DNA of 64,000 nucleotides from Struthidea cinerea. Its lineage: Eukaryota; Chordata; Aves; Passeriformes; Corcoracidae. Location of the stretch: NCBI GenBank assembly GCA_013397865.1, contig VZTI01003657.1:764042-828041 (forward strand), given 5' to 3'. The notes below the pieces were generated by a model. That model was not told where the DNA came from and ran no database searches. It worked only from the letters and a program-made list of their open reading frames with translations. The translations under genes were made by a program, and so were the position numbers. Every line of letters begins with the position of its first letter. Positions within the stretch are counted from its first letter, which is position 1. Shown in pieces: positions 9,101 to 21,100 of the stretch.

Positions 9101-12100
9101 ACCAGCCGGAACACCAGGTCCATCAGCAGCTTCAGGATTTCCTCTGTCAATTCCACCAAGCTGAGAGGAAGATGGAAAACCCAGGGAAGGCATCAGAGCT
9201 AAGACACTGAACTATGGGGTTTGTATCTGTACCGAGTCTCATCGCTCTTTCCCACAAGCAGAACTGGGTGACTGGAATTCCTCTTCTTCCCAGCTCTTGC
9301 TTTCCCAGAGATTCCCCTTTTACTTGTTATTTTAAAGCCACTGACCCAGTTAGGACACACAGGAAGAACCTGTTCTTCCAACACGAGGGTTCAGCACTGC
9401 AGGTGTCTTGCTGGTCAGGGTCGGGGATTTCAGCTGTCATTACAGATAGGGTTAAAAAAACATATCTTCCCTAAAAACCACATTTTCCCAGCTGCCAGAT
9501 TTCTGTGTGTCACTGACCCTGCATCCCAAAATGAAGAAGGCAACTCACCACAGCTCATCCACCACTCGCACCAGCACGAAGAAGGTGTTCTTACTGACTC
9601 GTTTCTTGAACGTGTCCGGGAAGCGGCAAAACTTCTCATATGTTGGTTGCAAATTAAAGAATCAACTCAGTGTGGTCAGACCAGCACCAGTGCAATTCCC
9701 AGCTGCCTCAAGGAACTATAAAATCATATGACTGGTTTGGGGTGGAAGGGACCTTAAAAATCATCCAGTTCCACTCCCTACCATGGGCAGGGACACCTTC
9801 CACTGTCCCAGGTTGCTCAGAGCTCCATCCAGCCTTGCCTTGAACACTTCCAGGGATGGGGCAGCCACAGTAGAACACCACACTGTTCTGTCCTGATGGA
9901 AACTGGTGTTTGATTTCCAGCAGATAAGGGACACTGATATGGCTCTAATTAAGATGGCATTAAACTGACACCAGCTGCTGGTAGCAGGGGGTGTCAGGAC
10001 GTGCATTCACCTCACAGAATTGAGAGCAGGTGTACCCTGAAATTGTTCTCTCTAAGGTGGAATTTAATGAGCAGCACTCCCCTACAGTGATCTCCCCCAC
10101 TGGTCTGTGACATCTGGTCTCAACAGATCTCAGATGTCGCCCTACCTTCCTTGCTGCCCAATCTGCTGCAAGGAGGACAGTGGCAGGGGAGACAGCACAG
10201 GTTGAAAAACCTTCTGCCAGGTGGCCAAAGGGACAGAGAACAAGGTTATCAGTAAGCCAGCACTGGCAGGGGCCTGCAGGGATACCCCAGATGGGATTGT
10301 CACCCGGGCTGAGCCGTGCTGTGCCCTTGCACACCGGTCCCAGCCAGAGCAGCAGCTCTGCTGCAGATGGCACTGATGAGCTGCAGCAGGACACAGCGAT
10401 GTCAGGCTCCCTCTGACATGGGTGCACAGCACCAGAGCCCACGAGGCCTCGGCACCGCCCGGACCCAGACCCTGCCCCGCTCCGCTGGCGGGGAACGGAG
10501 CCATGGGAAGGGGGCCAAGGGCAAGGAACGGCAGCAGGGTGCTCAGGGAGAGGCCTTCTCCATCCTCTGCCAGGAATGCTCACCCTGCACATCAGGGCCC
10601 TGCCTCGTTACCAGTTACAAGCTCAGTTCAGGACTGGGAGGCCAAGAGTTCATCTTCACGGCTGAGTTTACTGCAGTAAGAGAGAGAAGGTCTTGATGGT
10701 TTAATCATCTCTAACATTAAACTACACCTGCCCATGCAGGCAATGCCCAGGGCCCCTCTGGAAGGCAGAAGGTGCTCTGGCCCCCACTCTACAAATGAGA
10801 TGTCCCAAATAAAAGACCAGGTCCCCAGTGGCATACAGAAAACCTGAATTGCTCCTCTTCCTAGCCAGGACCCTCAGGAGACAACTCTCAGGTCCAACAG
10901 CCACTGTGACTGGACCTGCCCTGCAGCAATTCCCATTGGAGAGAGTGGAGGGGAAGGAATTCCTGCCTGGGACACCATCAGGGTCAGCACATCACTGACC
11001 ATGCTGCCAGCAGGCTTTTGACCAAAAAACTTGCCATCAGCTCCCTCCACGACGACTGTCCAGCTCTGATTCCTGGTGGGAGTGAACTGTCACTAGTAAA
11101 AGGATATCTGTACTGCAGCTTCTTGATGAGCTCTTCAGGGGTAATAAATGTCCTGTATGTAGTCAGAAAGGCTTCACAGTACAGCACCAGATCTAGGGAG
11201 AAAGGCAAGAAAGCTTCAGTCAACCTTGCTTTCAGAAAAAGTTGCTTCTTGTAAGGTTGAACCCAGATGTACAGAGGAGGACGTGGACACATCTTAGCAG
11301 GAATGAACTTCCCAGAAATGCTGTGCTGTTGGTCCTCACCAGCAGATGGACCCTTTGGCACAAGAGCAGCAGTGACACTGCCCTGTCCCCACCGCCCTGG
11401 CCCTGGCTCCCACTTGCAGCACTTGGGCTTGTGCCTCATAAAAGGGTCAGTGACAAACACCTGCTTGTGGGACAGGAGCTATCAATAATGTGTAAAGGAA
11501 AAAAGGTAGTTTAGACCTTGGGGATGCTTTACAGAGAAGATCTGATGGCAAGAGGTGACGCCTGCTCTGGCTTTGGTGCTCAGGCAGGTCATTCCTCCCA
11601 GTGAGGAACACACATGTTTCAGCACATGCTGTCATGCTGCAGATCTTCTGCCCTTGCTGAGTTCCAGGAAATCCATCCCAGGACAGTGTAAACAGAAGAT
11701 TACACCAGCCAAAAGAAAAGCAAATTGCACTGCAAAAACTGATGCTACCACAACTGTGACCCTGCCCCAACAGAGACGTGGTGCACGCAGTCAGCCTGTG
11801 TTAATTCATCTGCAGGATGGGGTGTTACAGGGCCCGGGATTGCAAAGGCTTTGGGCATTATCATGGGCACAGAGGACGGAATTTGAAGAAGCAGGAATTG
11901 CAACCCGGAATGCAGATGTCAGGTCAAGACTGCAGAACACTCGCAGTCCCAATGCCTGGTCACTGTGCCAAAATGGGAGCATTAGTTAGTCCCAGCACAA
12001 AGCAGGGGCACGGCAGCAGGGTGTGCAGTGGGTGGCACCCTGCCCCTGCCAGCAGCACTGCACCAAGGGCAGACAGGGAGGAAAAGCTCCTGTTGTGCCT

Positions 12101-15100
12101 GCCCAGGCTCGGCTGTACACGCAGAGCTCGTTCCAGCCGGGACAGGCATCACCCCATCACCCACGTGCTGTGACACCCAGCCACCGCTGTGAGGTGGGAA
12201 GGAGCAGGGCACAGAGGGAGAGCGGTGCCTCTCTACCTGCAGCGTTTCTCTTGGCAGGAACCTCACCTTCCTCTTGCTCTTAAATCAGGAAGTGCTGCTG
12301 CCTCTTGGTTATAGACAACAGAGGCTGGGTGGTCACATCAGGGGTGAGCCCCAAGCCTTGTCCAGCTCTAATTCTGCACTCACAGCAAGTGCGTGTGGCT
12401 GTGAGCACTTAACTGACCATGGATTTTACTCCTGAAGACCACAGGTGTCTCTTTATTCCTTATGCCACTTAGCTTTTTCAGAAAACTCAAATGGACAAGA
12501 AGCATCATGCACCAGGGCGTGGAGTTACATTTATTCTGGGTTCCCATCTGCCCAAAAGGCAACGTGAGGTAATACAGCTGGTCTGCTCTGGCACTTGAAG
12601 CTGCCAAGAAATTCATCTTTAAAGGAAAGCCTCTTAACTCTACCCCTCTGTGCCGTTTGGCTGATTGATTTACAAGCCCTGAATTCTTCTCATTGTAAGC
12701 TTAATTCATTAACCCTCTCAGTCACCCAAACAGTGGGTTAGCATAGCACAAATTCCTCTGTGCTCCATTCAGCTCCGTGGCTTGGCAGCGCCTGTGAGGC
12801 CGGGCTCAGGCACCGGGAACTGTCGCCTGCCTGAGCTCCCTCCACCCAGCTCTCCACAGCTGCACCACTGGCCGGATAAAACCCTGCTCTAGCTTTTCCC
12901 AGTTCTGAAAGGTTCTCCACAGCTCTCACCCCACTGCTTGCAGAACCCTCAGAGCCCCCTGTTCATGAACTGGAGGTCCAGCACTCACCCCCTTATCAAG
13001 CAGCTGTCTTTCAACAGGAGCAGTAGGGAAGTTCTTTGTTTTGATGTTTGTTCCAGAGAACAGCAGGAGTAAAGCAGAGTTTCTCTATTCCACTTTCGGC
13101 ATGTTTATCAGGGATATTTCCACCACCTCATTTAGACTATCTTCTTTAATATACATTTCCAGCTTTGGCACAATCCTCCTCTCTGGTGTGTTTCTAACTT
13201 TGGTCCTTTCTGCCTGGATCTGATGCCCAGTGCAAACTGGGAAACACAGCTGTCAGGGGAAGGATTTTCTTGCCAGCTGAATGGTGCTGGTAAGTAATTG
13301 CAAAATCTTATGCTACAGTAAAACCCCTGTCATTTAAAAACGTACATGACAGATATTTCCCCTTTGACTATCAACCTCTAAACTACGAGTGCTGAGTGAT
13401 TCAGAGGGTTAGTGTTTTGCCTCCCAGGAGATAAGGAGATCAATCCTGGTTAAGGCCATCAGCACAAATGTGTTTGGCAGGTTAAAATAACTCTCTGGAA
13501 ACACTGCAAAGGCTGTCTCTGCCACAGGTTTTGGAAAGGAGCTGCCTCGTGTGTGGCGACTGGGTTTGGACAGATAAAGAGGGGTTTTAACAAATCTAGA
13601 GCTAAGGGTTGCTAACATCCCCTCTCCTCGCCCACGTCTCTTCTTTTGTACTGTGGATTCCCTCTCTGAACTGGTCTGGCTGGCTACAGGACACAAGTGG
13701 TACAGACCGGCACCAGGAGGCGGCACGGTAAATTGAAAATATGGGGTGTCAGCAGAGCAGCACCTGAACAGACTCCTGATGCCCACAGGTACTGCATTAG
13801 ACCCAAACCAACATCCCTTTTTTCCTACTTCGATGCAACAACCATTCCAGTAACTCCTACATCACCACTGCCCTGAAATTCAAAGGACAAGGCGCACCAC
13901 TGGAAACAGGATCCCTGCACAACAGCCTGGTCACACCTGCTCTCACAGAAGGCAGTGGCCCAGCTCAGCAGGTACAGGGACACCAACACAGCACTGTCAC
14001 TGGTGCGCCTCATCTTCCAGATCCAGGCAAGGGCTGGGAGGAGTTAATCCCATCCCTGCTGCTAAATGGAACCACCAGGCGCTTATCCAGCTCACCTCCA
14101 TCTCCCACAGATAAACACAACCCGCCAAGCTCAGAGGATCCCTGCAGACTCTCCCCCAGCCCCGCTGCCTGTGGCCACAGGGCAGAGGACAGGCAGCCGA
14201 AGCCGTGCCAGGCTGTGCCCCCAGCTCTGCCCTGCTGCTCCACGTACCTTTCCTGTCGGTCTCTGTGGCGTGCACCAGCAGAATGTCTCCAGATCCACCA
14301 CGGACATCTGGCCCATCATCCCCCTGCAATGGGAACACAGCCACGTCAGGCACAGCCCAAGCTCCCTTAGGCCTGGTTTAACATCGCTGGGGTTCCAGCT
14401 CAGCAACAACTGGCAGCGCACACACTGTTCCTGGCACCGCTCGCAGCACAAGCTGGGACATGGTCTTCAGTGCTGGGATAATCCTGGAATTTGAATAAAG
14501 CATTTGGTGTCCCAGACGAGGAGCTGGGCTGATCTCAGGGTCTCTGACTCCTTAAGGCCAGGTTGTGAAGCTCAGTGAAAGCTGAACCTTCTGCCCACAG
14601 AAGAATGAGCAGAAATGCCACAAATACTCCCGGAAGACCTTTAACAGGGCAGCAGCACTGTGTGAACTGTCTCAAAGTGCAGGACCACGTACCCCAGTGG
14701 CTGTGGGGTGGGAGGTCATGCATTCAGCTTGCATGCTCCTGGAACATCAAAACCTCGCGAGTTAATTCCCTAATCTGGAACTACTTGGCTGGAGGTCACC
14801 TGAAACAATCCAATAACTGGAAGAAGAAAACAGCCCTGTTAATTGCTTGACCCCTGCCTTGACCTGTTTTAGAGAGTCCCTGTGACTCTCTAAAACACAT
14901 CTTTCTTCTAGCTACTGCATTTCACAACTTCAAATATGCAAAACTGATCCACCACTCAGCCAGCAGCTCCCACACTGCAGGAAGCAGCTCACAGTGACAG
15001 TTTTATACTGCTTCAAACATGTAGATCAGGAAGAAAAGAAAGAAAAAAGACACTAAGACACAGATCTGCTAGTCCCAAATGTTCAGAAATCACTGATTTT

Positions 15101-18100
15101 TAAATGTTTTTTAAAGGAAACAATCCATCAGAGGAGGCTGCAGTTGTGTCTGGCTTCCCTTAGGAATGTCTTCATCACTTCAATATGCAAATCAGTGAAA
15201 CAACCATGGATTACAGCCATGGAGCAGCTCTGTCCAAGATGTGAATTTTTCAGGTGACCCTCTGGCAAGACTCATGAAATACTACTTAGAGAGCAAGTAA
15301 AAGCTTCTCACTCTCTCCTGCACATCTCAGCTGACCAAAGAACACTCCTAAAGTGCCAGTAAATGATCCATTCTCTCTGTTTTTCAGCCAAGCCCCCTGA
15401 CAGTCTGAAAGCTTCAAAAGCCTGCATGTTCCCTCCAGCTGCATGTCAAAGACAGCGTGGTTCAAGAGCACAGTGAGCAAAGCCGGCTGGGAGTGCACCC
15501 AAGGCTAGACACAAAGCTATTTCTCAAACACAGAAACAGTTCCTTTGGCTGCTTTTCCACATCAGTAACATCATGTCCTGCTCATTCACCTGCTGAACCT
15601 GCTGTCAGAGAGAAAGGCCAACACCATCACCCACACCCGGATTTACTGTGCTCAGGCTCTCAGGTGATTCATTTCAGACTGTCAGAGGCTGAAGAGGTGG
15701 GAAGGGGCAGACTGGGAAAATGGCACAAGATGTGCTGGTTTTCAGGGAGACATCTCACCTTTTGCTAAACCCTCATCGTCGGTGCTCCCTGCCCGTACCA
15801 GCATCTCATACTTTAACAGCAGCCTTCACTCACACCCCACTTCTGCTGCAACCTAGTTTTTCCTATCAAATAAAAGGTGATGCCCTGTTTGTGCACACAG
15901 AGAATCAGATTTCAGCTCAGAGTAAACCAAAGAGTACAAAAACAAACCCTGAATGCACCTACCTCTTGCTTCAGTGTTAATCTAGACATGATTTCACTGT
16001 GGTCAATAAGGGACAGCTCATCTACCTCTTCCTCCAGCTGTGATGACTCCAAAGTATCTGGTGACTGTGGCTGCCTGTGAAAAAAAAGGGAAATAACCTT
16101 CATCAAATGACAGAAAGTACACAGACACTCTGGAGGTAAATCTTTTGCAAACAAGCCCGAATGTCTGGCTCTAACTCTGTTGCTTTGAGCATCTCTTGAA
16201 AAAGAGAAAGATAAACCTTTAGGACCTGAACACTTGTCTGCCTGCATTTTTGGCAGACAAGATTTTACTATAAGTACACACTTCCATGTTTCCTTAATCC
16301 ACTAAATTTTTAGTGCACACAAATCTAAGCCCTTCCTCAAGCGCGCGGAGACTGAGCACACTCTGCACATACATATCTTAGTCAGTTCATGACCTGCTGT
16401 GCTGAGACAAGGCGACATGACAGGCTCTTGTTCTGCAGGAAAATAGAGCAGAAAATCACGACCATTTTTTTGGTGTACATCCCCCCTCTAGAGTTCCTAC
16501 CCCCGAAGGCTGGTACTCTTGTGCCAGGACATGTCCTCTCTCTGCCTGTAGTTCTAAAAAAAAACCAATAAAGTACTGATGTTCCTCATAGCTTTCCCCA
16601 GGCACAGGCCAAAATCCCGTGCAGCAGTCAGTGCTCTGAGCAGATAGCAAGCTTTGCAGAGCACTCTTGTATTGTCTCCTTCACTGTAGGGTTTAAAACC
16701 CTCAAACCAACTGCAGGAAAATAGGAAAATGGGGGAGGGAAGTTGACTGTCACACACAAATCAACGCTGTTCTCTATTTGTGCTTTAGAAATGCAATTGC
16801 AGAGCAATCTTGAGCAGCAGGGAAGCACTCACTCCACTCCTCCTGAAGCCCATCTGTTACAGCTTGCACCTCTTCATTTACATAGGCAAATGACAGCTAA
16901 GAGCATTAGAAAGGATATAAAGCCTCCTGCTCCGGGGCCTCAGCCTCTAACGAGCAGGGTTAGGAAGAAATTTCAAATAGGAAGACTATTCCAATAGGAA
17001 TAGGAACTTTCCTATTGAAAAATACAGAACTTTCAATAGGAAGACTATTCCAAACAGCAATGAAGACTCTTTCCACACGTCTCCCTGGAAGCAGGAGGGA
17101 GCAGCCAGTGTCAGTGACAGCACTGCCAATGAGATGGCCAACACAGGCTGCATTAACCCCCACGGGCTCCTGGAGTTCAGCAAGGAAATCTTGCCAGGAT
17201 CCTCCTCGCTCACCAGGATCCCACTACGCACTGGCTGCGCAATAAAAGTGGGCTTAGAAGTTTAGACAACGTGGAGGAGGTTTAGGGCAGAGCAGGCAGC
17301 CCCAAGGATGGTTTGGCAGAGGGGATGTTGGGACTCTGCACCCTTCAGACCTGGAAGGAGGACACCGGGGGGGTCAGGCTCACCTTTCAGCACCATCTTT
17401 GCCCTCCTTCCCCATGGCACTGCTGTTCAAAGCGGAGTCTTTGGAGTGGCCGTCTTTGACAGGGGGAGATTCCTGCCAAGAGAAAGGAGTTTTTCATCAT
17501 TACACGGGGTCCTTGAGCCCAGCGAGCCTTGCATTTACAGTCTGCCTGCCTCTAAATGGCCCTTTACTGTAAATTCCTACAGAGCGGTTAAAGATTGATG
17601 CAAGTTAATGCCAAATGCCAGGAAAACACAGAAGTTAATCAGACAGGAAATTTGGGACCATCTCTGGAGACCAGTGTAATTAGTACTGTTTGCTTTCAAC
17701 ATTGTGAAATGATGCTGAAAGTTACAACACAAGTCCGCTGTTGTCTTGGATTTTAACCCTCTCATGACCTTTTATTTTTCCTCCAGCCCTTCCTGTTGAA
17801 ATACACTTTGCCTCCTGCTTTAATCCAAACAGACACAGCCAGCTCTAAGCTCTCCAGTTTCAGTTCCCCTCCTGATCATGGCCCCCCTGCCTCAGGGGGT
17901 GGATGCTCACTGCTTCCTACCTCCCTTCTCTCCCATCAGAAGAGGTTTTGCAGTGATGCAACATTTCCACTCCACAACTCAGGGCTGTGGAAATGAGGCT
18001 AATGCAAAAAAGCAGAACAAGCTCAATCAGCGGCATGGAACAGCAGGTAGAGAGCTCAGAGCAAAGATACAGCATTTTAAATTAGCCATTTTTTAAGGAG

Positions 18101-21100
18101 ACAAATAGCCATGAACAGCAAATGGGAATATTAATCCAACAGTGTCAGGAGTTCAGAATTATTTAACATCACGCAGAGTGAAGCTTGGAAATTCAACCTA
18201 GCGAACAGACAGGACTGAAACCACCTCCACGCTATCCGCTCGGCATGGAAACACCCTGCTGAGCTTGGGTTTCTTGGTGTCTGCAGGGTTTTTCCAGACT
18301 CTATCGGTAAAGCCCTTTGCTTCAAAGTTGAGAACTCGCTCACAGCTGCCCAGAAGGATGGGCCTGCCCAGATGTGTCTCCTGAGGGGAAGTGATGGGAG
18401 CACTATCTCTTGGCGTATTTAACACCGCCATGGATAAAGCTCTTGGAGACATCCCGTAGGAGATATGCCTTCCAAGAAGAGGGCAGGCAAAAGGATCACC
18501 ACGGACCTCTGCCAGTTTCCTATGACCCAACAGGAAGATGGGACCTCCCTGGAATGGAAAACGCCCTGGCTCCTCTAAGACACAAGGCTTGAGTAAAGGA
18601 AGAAGCAGTGTGTGAGTACAATGCTAAATCCATCACTTACTTTGCAACAAAACAGTGAAGGAAAACATAAATAATTAGAGCAGAAGGCTTTCTGTATTAA
18701 AATAGGGAAGGCGAAGCAGTTACAAGAAAAGACGTGGCCCCAGGATGGCACAGGGTGCAGCTCTCTGGAAGGGAACTTCACGCAAGCAGCTCTAAACAGC
18801 CAGCGAAGCGCAAAGGAAACAGCGCAGCAGGAAAAGCCATCCCTGCCTCCTGCCAGGGCTCAGCGTGACCCCGAAAGCATCTCCTGCTCTGCACCTGCAC
18901 CAAGAGGGCCCCCAAACCTGCAGCCAGGAGTGGGCAAGCAGAGGGATGGCCAGCAAGGGAGCCAGGGCAGCAGAAGGACAGGGAGCTCCAGGGTGTGCAG
19001 AACAGGCCGGTGCCAAGCGCGTGAGCCCCGGCGTGAACTCGGCATGCACCAGGCAGCCCCGTCCAGGGTCTGGCCTCTGAGGGCTGTTACTTACTCCTTC
19101 AGAGCGAGGGAGTTCCCCGTTGCTCTGGCCAGAGGAATACAGATTGACATATTCACCCTCACCAGCCTCCTCACTGGCGTTGTCACTCTGAGGGAGACAG
19201 GATGAAAGGAAATTGGTGATGGTGCTCCCCACCAGCGCTTCACGGCAGAGAGAACCTGGGAGCAGAACTGCCCTCAGCAGCCGCTGTCACCTCACTCAGA
19301 GCTGTTCTGTCTCCGTGGCCAGCACCGGCCACTGAGCCACACCATCCTGGGGGCATTATTTCTGGCTCTGGAGGACTATCCCAAAGGCCCTGGGCTGCAG
19401 GAGGGCAGCAGCAGGCACTGCTTGGCAAGAGCTGTGGACTCCGGTGAGACTGCCAAGATGCAGCGGGCAGGTTTCAAGGTGCTGGAAGCAGAATGTTCAG
19501 AGCTGGACACAGAGTGCCTGTCCTACCCAGGGCCGTCCTGCTGACTGCAGACCAGCCCTGCAGCCCCACGGGCATCAAAGGTATCCCCCAGACAAGGCTA
19601 CGAGCATGGAATAGACTCATCACGCCAGAATAAACCAAACTCGAGGCCTTCTGGGATATAACAAGGACCCAAAGCAAGGAAGATGCAAAGCAAGGTCATG
19701 TCCAAAGCGTGAAAAGCTGCACATTTACTCTGTAATCAGTGACCCTCTTCCAAACTTGGCAGAGAGGCAGCACTAGCATGCCCTGTGCTGACAGCTCTAA
19801 TCCCATCAACTCTCGGCTTCGCAGCAGACGAAAGAGGAACTGTCTTGAAAATGAGGTGTTCAAAAAAGTATCTGTAATGGACAGACCTGCTCAGTGATCT
19901 GCAAAGTGATCTGGGACCTCAAACTAGCAGAGTGGGAACAGCATTAGACTAACTTCACCCACATGTGACGACCTGCCACCAAGCACACAGCTGGGGCTGA
20001 TGGGAACTGGGAAGAGCAGGAACCTGGAGAGAACAATAGCTTTTATGCACAGGAGAGACCAAGCTGGACTGCACCCACTGCTCCTGGTGACTCAGGCAGG
20101 AGCAGGTGGCAACTGCAGGATGTGAACTGCTGTTAGGAGCCTGTGTTTAGTAACTACCAACCTCACAAAACACTCCTTTACCTCCCTCAGCTTTGTATTA
20201 AAATTGCAGGAAGCTACAGCCAACTCTCCCCTTCACCACCATTTGACATTTTTCTGTTTCCTATATATGTCTAACATTTCCTCAAACCTGCTGAGGTTGT
20301 TCATTTTTTTCTAGCCACCATTTTTATATGAAATTTCCTCTCTGCAATTCACACACATTTGGAAACCAGACTAGACCACAGTTTAGCATGTACTAACACA
20401 AGAGACATTTTCTTTAAAAAAAAAACCCCAACAAATAAAGGCAGCCTTGCGTTAAGGTGCGTTATCATCTCTTTGGATAATCTCACCGAAGGCGTCTGGA
20501 GAGAATCAGTGAAAGAGGTTTCAGAAGGAAGGCAGACAGGAGCATTCCCGTTAAAGCTGCTCTCCTGAGAAGAGGAGTTTGGCACATCCACAGTGCTGGG
20601 TGACTGGCTGGCTGCAGCGGGCACCGCTAGGTCAGGGCTCTGGGATGGATGGACGGGCGGAAAAGGCGGGGTGGAGCAGGAGGAGGAGGTAGAAGAGAGG
20701 AAAGGAGGTATGGAGACTTGGTTGTGAGGCACAAAGTCCTGGGAGTAGGACCTAAACACGGATTTGTACTGCAGGACGCAGAGACACAACACAAAAACAA
20801 GGAAGATGGGGAAAGGAAAGAGACAGACAAAAGAAAAAGTAATTAGATTGGCAGCAGCGTAGCAGTGACAGCACAAGGCATTTCTAGCACAGGCAGCACT
20901 ATTTTACCATCCACACACTAGAGCAGGAATTGCTACCTGGGATACACCAGCCAGGTTTTTCCTGGAGAGGCGTGCTCTTGCACAAACAGCAGCCTGGCTG
21001 CTCATCTCACAGAGGGAAGGTGAGCAGCCAGGTGTGATCCAGCCTTTGCTAGGCAGGGGAAAACCTGGCTATCCCAGTACTGCTAATGCAGTGACCCTGA

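Larger units (their letters stand above)
6147..9548 (-). other. RAPGEF1: Seven short introns in the catalytic-domain region
   Basis: Introns 6147-6643, 6773-7147, 7246-7678, 7781-7923, 8003-8451, 8547-8744, 8830-8974 and 9161-9548 are 143-497 bp, all GT-AG. I see no repeats or ORFs of note in them. (Counting the last, there are eight intervals in the listed span.). Confidence 0.85.
9642..11107 (-). other. RAPGEF1: U12-type AT-AC intron of RAPGEF1
   Basis: Read on the minus strand, the intron begins ATATCCTTTT and ends CAACCAAC. The start fits the U12 5' splice site consensus (RTATCCTTT). Near the 3' end, TTCTTTAAT (9653-9661) resembles the branch consensus TTCCTTAAC (7 of 9), 12 nt before the terminal AC. 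There is no pyrimidine tract. Splicing at these dinucleotides yields QYRYEKF across the junction. The intron also holds a CR1 relic (9718-9885) and a CpG-rich patch near 10440-10510. Confidence 0.93.

Noticed and set aside
9555..9660. An AG acceptor for exon 17 (for example after catatgag)
   Set aside because: It would drop residues of the conserved RYEKF junction and lacks a pyrimidine tract. AC fits both frame and U12 rules.
14865..14897. The 14-bp hairpin as a microRNA precursor
   Set aside because: Total length 33 nt is too short for Drosha/Dicer processing.
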